Assembly (NCBI GenBank): GCA_030633285.1
Contig: DAOVTC010000108.1
Location: forward strand, 1 to 5,124
Direction of reading: 5' to 3'
Length of the DNA: 5,124 bases
DNA from: Flavobacteriaceae bacterium
GTDB lineage: Bacteria > Bacteroidota > Bacteroidia > Flavobacteriales > Flavobacteriaceae
The number at the start of each line of letters is the position of its first letter. Position 1 is the stretch's first letter. Of this stretch, positions 1 through 5,124 are shown in pieces. A program made the position numbers and the translations under genes. The notes under the pieces were generated by a model. The model was given only the letters and a program-made list of their open reading frames with translations. It did no database searches and had not been told where the DNA came from.

Positions 1-82
1 GATTAACCTGAGAGAAGCTCAGATTAATTCCAAAACAAAAAATCAAGAATATAAAAACTATGTATTTTAAATTTGTATACAA
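1..82 (-). CDS. N-terminus of an exported protein, probably LptD (partial, cut by window start)
   Basis: Reading leftward from TTG at 82-80, 27 codons stay open to the window edge. They encode a classic signal peptide: short N-region with Lys6 (MYTNLKY), a hydrophobic core (IVFIFLIFCFGINL), and a signal peptidase I site SFS|Q after residue 24. The protein is therefore exported. No mature domain is visible, so the function cannot be read here. In Flavobacteriia the outer-membrane LPS-assembly protein LptD commonly lies divergent to an amidase-mlaD pair, which makes LptD the best guess; this is inference from gene order. Start choice: the frame is open for 13 codons upstream of TTG, back to a TAA at 124-122, and contains no ATG or GTG. 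TTG at 82 places the signal peptide correctly, so it is preferred. A possible minus-strand promoter lies at 130-161. Confidence 0.6.
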   Translation of the reverse strand, partial: MYTNLKYIVFIFLIFCFGINLSFSQVN

Positions 83-102
83 TGCTATAAATAGTATTTT
101 TG
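72..102 (+). promoter_or_regulatory. Bacteroidota-type promoter for the amidase gene
   Basis: TTTG at 72-75, then 19 bases, then TATTTTTG at 95-102. This matches the known Bacteroidota housekeeping consensus (-33 TTTG, -7 TAnnTTTG) with normal spacing. Transcription would start near 107-110, leaving a leader of about 85 bases before the amidase ATG at 195. The -33 element lies inside the first codons of the divergent gene. A second TAnnTTTG match (TAAATTTG, 68-75) overlaps it but has no good -33 partner. The region is so AT-rich that chance matches occur; the correct spacing and position raise confidence. Confidence 0.5.
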
Positions 103-129
103 TAAAAAAATCGCTTATTTTTTAATTTA

Positions 130-161
130 CAAACTTACATATATTTTTTAAGTGGTATAAA
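130..161 (-). promoter_or_regulatory. Possible divergent promoter for the exported (LptD-like) gene
   Basis: On the minus strand TAAGTTTG (137-130) fits the -7 consensus TAnnTTTG exactly. Its -33 partner is weak: TTTA at 161-158, 20 bases upstream, in place of TTTG. A start near 125-122 would give a leader of about 40 bases before the TTG codon at 82. Location and orientation fit the divergent gene; the imperfect -33 keeps this tentative. Confidence 0.35.
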
Positions 162-194
162 TTTAAAATAGGAAAAACGAATAGTATTTAAACA

Positions 195-1310
195 ATGAAA
201 ATATCAAATATAAAATATATTAATTTACAGCAATTTATTTTCATTTTGAGTTTATTTCTTATTATAAGTATTAATTTTAATACTAAAGCTCAAGAAAAAT
301 TTAAAGTGGTATTGGACGCAGGTCATGGGGGTAAAGATCCTGGAAAAAAGCATAATAAATACTATGAAAAAGATATAGCACTGAATATAGTGATATTAGT
401 AGGAAAAAAATTAGAACAAAACAAAGAGATTAAAGTTGTTTATACTAGAAAAAATGATGTTTTTGTTGAGCTTAAAGAAAGGGGAAGAATTGCAAACCAA
501 TCTAATGCAAATCTATTTGTTTCTGTACATTGTAATGCACATAATACACAAGCTGAAGGAGCTGAAACGTTTGTTCTAGGTTTGCATGCCAATAAACAAA
601 ATTTTGAAGTTGCCAAACAAGAGAATTCAGTAATATTTTTGGAAGATAATTATCAAGAAAAGTACGAAGGATTTGATCCTAATTCTCCCGAATCAGTTAT
701 TGGGTTAACTCTAATGCAAGAAGAATTTTTAGATGAGAGTTTGTTATTGGCAAGTAATATACAATCAAATTTCACAAATGATTTAAAACGAACTGATCGA
801 GGTGTTAAACAAGCTGGATTTGTTGTTTTACACCAAACATACATGCCAAGTGTGTTGGTTGAAACAGGTTTTATAACGAATAAAAATGAAGGTGCTTATT
901 TAAATTCAAAAAGTGGACAAGAAAAAGTTGCAAAAGCAATTTTTAAGGCTATTATTGAATATAAAACACACTTAGATGAAAATTTAGTTGTTGAAGAAAA
1001 GCCCAAGCCTAAACTAAAACAGCCAAAAGCTAAAATTTTTAAAGATGTTGATTTTAAAGTACAAGTAGCATCTAGCTCTAAAAAAGTTGAACTAAAATCA
1101 TATAATTTTAAAGGTTTAAAAGGGGTTGAAAGAGCTAAAATCGGAAAACATTATAAATATTATTACGGAAAATCTTCTGATTATAATGAAATTTTAATAT
1201 CACAAAATAGGGCTAGACAAAAGGGGTATAAATCAGCATTTGTAGTTGCTTTTAAAAATGGGGAAAAGATCTCGTTATCTGATGTGTTAAAATCTAAGCA
1301 AAAATTATAA
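195..1310 (+). CDS. N-acetylmuramoyl-L-alanine amidase (Amidase_3) with SPOR-like C-terminus
   Basis: Secreted zinc hydrolase that cuts the amide bond between N-acetylmuramic acid and L-alanine of the peptide stem, normally to separate daughter cells. Residues 1-32 are a signal peptide (hydrophobic core 14-27, cleavage near TKA|QEK). The Amidase_3 domain spans about 36-258. Visible zinc ligands are His44 in DAGHGGKDPG, Glu58 in YEKDIAL and His112 in SVHCNAH; Glu223 in VETGFITN is the catalytic glutamate. Between His112 and Glu223 is an extra segment (about 135-190) rich in acidic residues and predicted helix, like the regulatory insert that blocks the active site in AmiA/B/C-type enzymes. A Lys/Pro linker (266-282) leads to a SPOR-like domain (about 286-366: FKVQVASS, KYYYG, ARQKGYKSAFVVAF), a fold that binds denuded septal glycan. 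The 371-residue length suits Bacteroidota homologues. The ATG start puts the signal peptide at the N-terminus; no Shine-Dalgarno is visible. Amidase function is very secure; the septal role is inferred. Confidence 0.95.
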   Translation: MKISNIKYINLQQFIFILSLFLIISINFNTKAQEKFKVVLDAGHGGKDPGKKHNKYYEKDIALNIVILVGKKLEQNKEIKVVYTRKNDVFVELKERGRIANQSNANLFVSVHCNAHNTQAEGAETFVLGLHANKQNFEVAKQENSVIFLEDNYQEKYEGFDPNSPESVIGLTLMQEEFLDESLLLASNIQSNFTNDLKRTDRGVKQAGFVVLHQTYMPSVLVETGFITNKNEGAYLNSKSGQEKVAKAIFKAIIEYKTHLDENLVVEEKPKPKLKQPKAKIFKDVDFKVQVASSSKKVELKSYNFKGLKGVERAKIGKHYKYYYGKSSDYNEILISQNRARQKGYKSAFVVAFKNGEKISLSDVLKSKQKL

Positions 1311-1511
1311 AAATTAAAACTACACCAACTTGTTATAATAACTAAAATAACAAAAACTGACTATATTACATTTCTTGCAAATCAGTTGTGATTATTCAAA
1401 TAAAAATATAAAGTGTATAATATTTATGCATGTTTTTTTTTGAAAGAAATGAATTTTTAAAGATGTTCTAAACAAAATAATTAGTATTATTGCTTATCTA
1501 AATGTTATATT
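1311..1511. other. Intergenic region between amidase and mlaD
   Basis: A 201-base AT-rich gap with no convincing ORF. It holds a tight palindrome GTTATAATAAC (1332-1342), a small hairpin AATCA-GTTG-TGATT (1380-1393) nested with an inverted repeat AACTGA/TCAGTT (1355-1360 and 1382-1387), and a run of nine T (1433-1441). None of the stems is followed directly by a T-run, so no intrinsic terminator is called. No exact TAnnTTTG was found; the nearest is TACATTTC (1367-1374). The length allows a separate mlaD promoter, but none is evident. Confidence 0.4.
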
Positions 1512-2468
1512 TTGAAAATATCTAGAGAACTAAAAACTGGTATAATAGCAATTTTAATTATTGTACTCTCTGTATGGGGTTATAATTTTTTAAAGAATCA
1601 AAGTTTATATGATAGTACAAGAACTTTTTATGCTACATATACTAATGTTCAAGGGCTAATACCAACAAGTCCTGTAACTATTAATGGTTTAAAAGTTGGT
1701 AAAGTTTCAAAAATCACTTTTGATCCTGATAAAAAAGGAATTTTAATTGTTCATATAAATTTGACAAATAATCTACCCTTTTCAAAAAATAGTATAGCAC
1801 AAATATATAGCCCAGATTTTATAAGTGGTAAGTCATTGAAAATAAATTTAATTCATGATGGAGCTGATTTCGCAAAAGATGGTGATACCTTATGTGGTGA
1901 AGTTGAATCGGGTATTCTAGGTATGTTAAATGAGCAAATTGCACCGTTACAATCTAAAGTTGAAAGTTTTGTTGTGAATACCGATTCTGTAATGCAAAAT
2001 ATTAATAACGTTCTTGATGCTCAAAATCAAGAGAATATTAAAAAATCTTTGCAAAACTTAAATGTGACATTAGAAAAATTTAAAGATCTTTCTTTTAGAG
2101 CAGATAGAATATTTGAAGAAAACAATAATAAAATTGATAGCATATTTGATAATGCTAATATTGCAATGAATAATTTTGCACAAATTTCAGATTCTTTACA
2201 AAAAGCAAACCTTGGAGCAACAGCATTAAAACTACAAAACACATTAGAAAGCTTTAACAGAATTTTAGATAGTATTGAGAATGGTCAGGGTACTATGGGA
2301 AAGTTACTTAAAGATGACAACTTATATAAAAATTTAGAAAATGCATCGAAAGAATTAGAAGAATTACTTCGGGAAATTAAATTACACCCAAAACGATTTG
2401 TTAATATTTCAGTATTTGGTAAAAAAGAAAAACCGTATAATTCATCTGAAGAAGATGCGAATAATTAG
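1512..2468 (+). CDS. mlaD: MlaD family (MCE domain) lipid transport protein, TTG start
   Basis: Inner-membrane-anchored MCE protein. The family forms periplasmic rings that carry phospholipid between inner and outer membranes together with an MlaE permease and MlaF ATPase. Residues 8-27 form one transmembrane anchor. The MCE domain follows (about 36-116), with the typical VQGLIPTSPVTINGLKVGKV core (46-65). Residues 138-290 are helical and Asn/Gln/Lys-rich, as expected for the coiled-coil barrel or needle of longer MCE proteins. The C-terminal GQGTMGKLL...HPKRFVNISVFGKK segment (258-305) is a signature of Bacteroidota members. Length (318) is usual for that group. The start is TTG at 1512: the frame upstream is closed by TAG at 1482-1484 and has no ATG or GTG, the nearby ATG at 1502 is out of frame, and the next internal Met is near residue 138, after the MCE domain. 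MKISRELKTG at the N-terminus matches family members. MlaE/MlaF genes are not in this window. Confidence 0.92.
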   Translation: MKISRELKTGIIAILIIVLSVWGYNFLKNQSLYDSTRTFYATYTNVQGLIPTSPVTINGLKVGKVSKITFDPDKKGILIVHINLTNNLPFSKNSIAQIYSPDFISGKSLKINLIHDGADFAKDGDTLCGEVESGILGMLNEQIAPLQSKVESFVVNTDSVMQNINNVLDAQNQENIKKSLQNLNVTLEKFKDLSFRADRIFEENNNKIDSIFDNANIAMNNFAQISDSLQKANLGATALKLQNTLESFNRILDSIENGQGTMGKLLKDDNLYKNLENASKELEELLREIKLHPKRFVNISVFGKKEKPYNSSEEDANN

Positions 2469-2516
2469 TTAATAAGTTCTAATAAGAAAAATGTTATTAA
2501 CCTTTATTATTTTTTT
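2468..2516 (+). terminator. Possible weak intrinsic terminator after mlaD
   Basis: An 8-base perfect inverted repeat, GTTAATAA (2468-2475) and TTATTAAC (2494-2501), overlaps the last base of the mlaD stop codon. The 18-base loop itself contains a small TTCT/AGAA stem (2477-2487). A T-rich stretch ending in seven or more T (2503-2516) follows. The order stem then U-tract fits an intrinsic terminator, but the stem is almost all A-U and weak, so it may only attenuate or be a chance feature of AT-rich DNA. Confidence 0.3.
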
Positions 2517-2583
2517 AATTTTACGCTGAAAAATAAAAGAAAAAGTTAAATTTTAAATTGTAATTTTATAGATAAAATATTAC

Positions 2584-3915
2584 ATGTCTTACATTTCAAA
2601 TATTCTTTTTGCGATTCTGCTAGTAGTAGGTGTCGGTTTTTTTGTACGAAATATTAAAAAAATAATTCGTAACATCAAATTAGGTAAAGATGTTGATCGT
2701 AGTGATAATTCTTCCGAAAGGTGGAAAAATATGATTAACATTGCTTTAGGGCAATCTAAAATGGTTAAAAGACCTGTTGCAGGAATACTTCACATTATTG
2801 TTTACGGAGGTTTTATTATAATTAACATTGAAGTTATAGAAATAATTATTGATGGTTTATTTGGAACACATCGTGTATTCTCTTTTGCAGGAGGACTCTA
2901 TAATTTTTTAATAGGCGCATTTGAAATACTTGCCTTTTTGGTACTTATATCTGTAATTATTTATTGGATAAGAAGAATGATACTTCGAATTCCAAGATTT
3001 TGGAATAAAGAAATGACTTCTTGGCCAAAAAATGATGCTTTAAATATTTTGTATTTTGAAATGGTATTGATGAGTTTATTCTTATTAATGAATGCAGCTG
3101 ATTTTAATTTACAGCAAATAGGAGCAGAACACTATGTTGAAGCAGGAAGCTTTCCAATAAGTCAATATATTGCCAATTTACTTCCACAAAATATTAGTAC
3201 TTTAATTTTAATTGAACGTACATCTTGGTGGATACACATAATTGGAATTTTTATCTTTTTAAATTATTTATATTATTCAAAACATTTACATATTTTATTA
3301 GCTTTTCCAAATACATATTATGCTAATTTAAACGCTTTAGGGAAATTTGACAATTTACAATCAGTAACAGATGAAGTTAAATTGATGTTAGATCCAGATG
3401 CTGATCCTTACGCAACTCCAACTGAACCCGAAACAAATGAAGTTCCTGAAAAGTTTGGAGCTAATGATGTTTTTGATTTAACTTGGGTTCAATTGATGAA
3501 TGCTTATACTTGTACAGAATGTGGAAGATGTACATCAGTTTGTCCGGCAAATCAAACAGGAAAAGAACTTTCACCACGAGCAATAATGATGAAAACTCGT
3601 GATAGAATTGAAGAAGTTGGTAAATATATTGACAAAAACGGTATTGATAATTTTAAAGAAAAAGGGGATGATAACTCTTTGCTCACAACAATATCAAATG
3701 AAGAGATATGGGCTTGTACGAGTTGTAATGCTTGTGTGACTGAATGCCCTGTTAATATTGATCCGTTGGCTATTATTACTGATTTGCGAAGATATTTAGT
3801 TATGGAACAATCAGATGCTCCTCAAGAATTAAATGTGATGATGACCAATATTGAAAATAATGGAGCTCCTTGGCAATATAGCCAAATGGATAGGTTAAAT
3901 TGGAAAGATGAATAA
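2584..3915 (+). CDS. Membrane (Fe-S) protein: NarI/HdrE-like cytochrome b region fused to HdrC-like 2x[4Fe-4S] domain
   Basis: Probable quinone-interacting electron-transfer subunit in the inner membrane. The N-terminal part (about 1-240) has five likely transmembrane segments: 3-22, 66-90, 104-129, 154-172 and 210-232. Histidines at membrane edges (His70, His218, His234, His236) are candidate heme b ligands as in NarI, DsrM and HdrE. The cytoplasmic part (about 295-410) has two complete ferredoxin motifs, Cys310/313/316/320 (CTECGRCTSVCP) and Cys378/381/384/388 (CTSCNACVTECP), for two [4Fe-4S] clusters, as in HdrC, GlpC and SdhB-like proteins. The frame opens with ATG at 2584, directly before the first transmembrane segment. 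The next gene, 21 bases on, encodes the matching HdrB-like partner, so the two probably form one complex. No heme or substrate can be proven from sequence. Likely partners are menaquinone and a soluble donor such as ETF (inferred). Confidence 0.85.
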   Translation: MSYISNILFAILLVVGVGFFVRNIKKIIRNIKLGKDVDRSDNSSERWKNMINIALGQSKMVKRPVAGILHIIVYGGFIIINIEVIEIIIDGLFGTHRVFSFAGGLYNFLIGAFEILAFLVLISVIIYWIRRMILRIPRFWNKEMTSWPKNDALNILYFEMVLMSLFLLMNAADFNLQQIGAEHYVEAGSFPISQYIANLLPQNISTLILIERTSWWIHIIGIFIFLNYLYYSKHLHILLAFPNTYYANLNALGKFDNLQSVTDEVKLMLDPDADPYATPTEPETNEVPEKFGANDVFDLTWVQLMNAYTCTECGRCTSVCPANQTGKELSPRAIMMKTRDRIEEVGKYIDKNGIDNFKEKGDDNSLLTTISNEEIWACTSCNACVTECPVNIDPLAIITDLRRYLVMEQSDAPQELNVMMTNIENNGAPWQYSQMDRLNWKDE

Positions 3916-3936
3916 GGATAAATTAAATAAAAAAAT

Positions 3937-4716
3937 ATGAAAGTACCAACAATGGCTGAAATGATGGCAGAAGGTAAAATCCCTGAGATTTTATTTTGGG
4001 TTGGTTGTGCAGGAAGTTTTGATGATAGAGCCAAAAAAATCACAAAAGCTTTTGTTAAAATATTAAATGAAGCAAAAGTTGAATTTGCAGTTTTAGGTTC
4101 AGAAGAGAGTTGCACTGGTGATCCTGCTAAAAGAGCTGGTAATGAATTTTTATTTCAAATGCAAGCAATGACTAATATTGAAGTGTTGAATGCATATAAA
4201 ATAAAAAAAATAGTAACAACTTGTCCACATTGTTTTAATACTCTAAAAAATGAGTATCCTGAATTAGGAGGGAATTATGAAGTAATGCATCATACTCAAT
4301 TTTTAAAATCTTTGTTAGATGAAGGTAAAATAACTATTGAAGGTGGAAAATTTAGTGGACAACGAATTACTTTTCATGATCCTTGTTATTTAGGAAGAGC
4401 TAACGATATTTATGAGGCTCCTAGAGATTTAATTAGAAAATTAGATGTTGAACTTGTTGAAATGAATCGATGCAAATCAAATGCTTTATGTTGTGGGGCA
4501 GGAGGTGCTCAAATGTTTAAAGAAGCCGAAAAAGGAGAAAAAGAAATTTTTGAAGAACGTACAGATGATGCGATAGAAGTTAAACCAAACATCATAGCCA
4601 CAGGATGTCCTTTTTGTAATACAATGATGACTGATGGTGTTAAAATTAAAGAAAAAGAATCAGAAATAAAAGTTTTAGATATTGCTGAATTAATAGCTAA
4701 TGCAAATGATTTATAG
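3937..4716 (+). CDS. HdrB-like (Fe-S)-binding protein with two CCG (cysteine-rich) domains
   Basis: Soluble cytoplasmic protein of the heterodisulfide reductase B / GlpC / LldE cysteine-rich family, which binds Fe-S clusters (non-cubane type in HdrB) at the redox-active end of an electron chain. Two CCG domains are visible. The first has Cys24, Cys59, Cys96 and Cys99 (VGCAG, SCTGD, CPHC), where the expected double cysteine is Cys59-Thr60. The second is complete: Cys150 (HDPCYLG), Cys185-Cys186-Gly (LCCGAGG), Cys224 and Cys227 (CPFC), spaced C-X34-CC-X37-C-X2-C. An additional Cys179 lies nearby. Length (259) is slightly short of HdrB (about 290) and suits Bacteroidota homologues. The MKVPTMAEMM start is well placed, 21 bases after the membrane Fe-S gene, so both are likely co-translated and form one complex: that protein supplies the HdrC and cytochrome b parts. 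The reaction catalysed is not readable from sequence; ETF oxidation or another flavin-linked donor is plausible. Confidence 0.9.
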   Translation: MKVPTMAEMMAEGKIPEILFWVGCAGSFDDRAKKITKAFVKILNEAKVEFAVLGSEESCTGDPAKRAGNEFLFQMQAMTNIEVLNAYKIKKIVTTCPHCFNTLKNEYPELGGNYEVMHHTQFLKSLLDEGKITIEGGKFSGQRITFHDPCYLGRANDIYEAPRDLIRKLDVELVEMNRCKSNALCCGAGGAQMFKEAEKGEKEIFEERTDDAIEVKPNIIATGCPFCNTMMTDGVKIKEKESEIKVLDIAELIANANDL

Positions 4717-4732
4717 ATTTTAAAATATTTTT

Positions 4733-5124
4733 ATGCCTTTTATTAGAGACAAAAATTTAGTAAATATTTACGAAGAGATCGATGAAGCAAATGATACGAT
4801 AAAAACAATATCAGCTGCTTTAAAGGATGAGGAAGAGAACAATTCGGTATTAAGAAAGCACCGAATTGTATTGGGTGTTTTTGGCTTGATTTTACTTATT
4901 TTATTTCTATGGTCTTTTTTACCAAAATCAAAACAGTACAAGGAAGAATATTTAATCAAAAATAATTTAAGTTTAGTAGACACGGATTCTTTACACAAAA
5001 TGCAACGCGAAATAAGACAAGTCGTTGTTTTAGACTCAACAAAAACTTTATTGGCAGATTTGAGTATTGTTTACAGTATTCAGATAGGAGCATATACTAA
5101 TTTTAATATTAATTTGATTTCTGA
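4733..5124 (+). CDS. Single-pass membrane protein with start of a SPOR-like domain (partial, cut by window end)
   Basis: An ORF of 130 complete codons plus two bases, open at the window end and beginning at ATG 4733, 16 bases after the HdrB-like gene, so probably in the same transcript. Residues 1-43 are charged and helical (NIYEEIDEANDTIKTISAAL), likely cytoplasmic and perhaps coiled coil. Residues 45-63 are one transmembrane helix (IVLGVFGLILLILFLWSFL) flanked by basic residues (RKHR before, KSK after). Residues 64-112 look like a polar periplasmic linker. The last visible stretch, VYSIQIGAYTNFNINLI (113-129), looks like the first strand and turn of a SPOR domain, a septal glycan-binding fold. 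This layout (cytoplasmic tail, one helix, linker, SPOR) resembles FtsN/DedD-type division proteins, but sequence identity to those cannot be claimed and the SPOR call rests on about 17 residues. Confidence 0.75.
   Translation, partial: MPFIRDKNLVNIYEEIDEANDTIKTISAALKDEEENNSVLRKHRIVLGVFGLILLILFLWSFLPKSKQYKEEYLIKNNLSLVDTDSLHKMQREIRQVVVLDSTKTLLADLSIVYSIQIGAYTNFNINLIS

Noticed and set aside
653..844. Minus-strand open frame of 63 codons inside the amidase gene
   Set aside because: It lies wholly within a securely identified gene, has no recognisable domain or signal, and reflects the low stop frequency opposite a coding frame.
1332..1342. Palindrome GTTATAATAAC after the amidase gene, considered as operator or terminator
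   Set aside because: There is a single-base centre, no room for a hairpin loop and no T-run after it; a chance palindrome is likely in AT-rich sequence.
1414..1421. TGTATAAT, an extended -10-like sequence upstream of mlaD
   Set aside because: Bacteroidota housekeeping promoters use TAnnTTTG and not TATAAT, there is no properly spaced partner box, and such strings are frequent in DNA this AT-rich.
2027..2242. Minus-strand open frame inside mlaD
   Set aside because: It is a shadow of the helical Asn/Lys-rich part of mlaD; the hydrophobic look comes from complementing Lys/Asn/Glu codons.
3822..4115. Minus-strand open frame spanning the junction of the two Fe-S genes
   Set aside because: It overlaps both secure coding sequences and has no family resemblance; the apparent membrane segment is a complement artefact.
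2584..4716. Identification of the Fe-S pair as lactate oxidase LldEF or anaerobic glycerol-3-phosphate GlpC subunits
   Set aside because: LldF and GlpC lack a multi-helix NarI-like membrane part, and no LldG, GlpA or GlpB gene is adjacent.
4768..4998. Minus-strand open frame near the right end
   Set aside because: It is opposite the partial SPOR-like gene, which has a coherent topology, correct spacing to the upstream gene and an ATG start.

Overview
The window is very AT-rich (roughly 70-75% A+T) chromosomal DNA that reads like a member of the Bacteroidota, most likely Flavobacteriia or a close relative. Supporting signs are the Bacteroidota-type promoter motif (TTTG, 19 bases, TAnnTTTG) at the left end, the lack of clear Shine-Dalgarno sequences, TTG starts, and protein sequences and gene order typical of that phylum. 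No mobile element, CRISPR array, RNA gene or sign of recent transfer was seen. Base composition and codon use are even throughout.

Layout. Bases 82-1 on the minus strand hold the first 27 codons of a secreted or outer-membrane protein starting at TTG. Only its signal peptide is visible. From known gene order it is probably the LPS-assembly protein LptD, but nothing in the 27 codons proves this. Divergent from it is a plus-strand series of five genes: (1) a secreted, zinc-dependent N-acetylmuramoyl-L-alanine amidase with a C-terminal SPOR-like domain; (2) an inner-membrane-anchored MlaD/MCE lipid-transport protein starting at TTG; (3) a membrane protein that joins a NarI/HdrE-like cytochrome b-type region to an HdrC-like 2x[4Fe-4S] domain; (4) a soluble HdrB-like protein with two cysteine-rich CCG domains; (5) a membrane-anchored protein, cut by the window end, whose last visible residues begin what looks like a SPOR domain.

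How they fit. Genes 1, 2 and the probable LptD serve the envelope: septal peptidoglycan splitting, phospholipid traffic between membranes, and LPS insertion. Genes 3 and 4 are 21 bases apart and together make a complete Hdr-type module that probably passes electrons between a soluble donor and menaquinone. Their combined architecture resembles a split ETF:menaquinone oxidoreductase (EMO) or DsrMK/HdrDE. Gene 5 follows gene 4 by 16 bases and is probably co-transcribed with it. Gaps of 201 and 115 bases separate genes 1-2 and 2-3, so those may be separate transcription units. A weak AU-rich hairpin with a T-rich tail lies just after mlaD.

This looks like an ordinary conserved chromosomal block, not an accessory island. 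The most useful observations are the split EMO-like redox module, the facing overlapping promoters at the left end, the TTG starts, and the truncated SPOR-like gene at the right edge.
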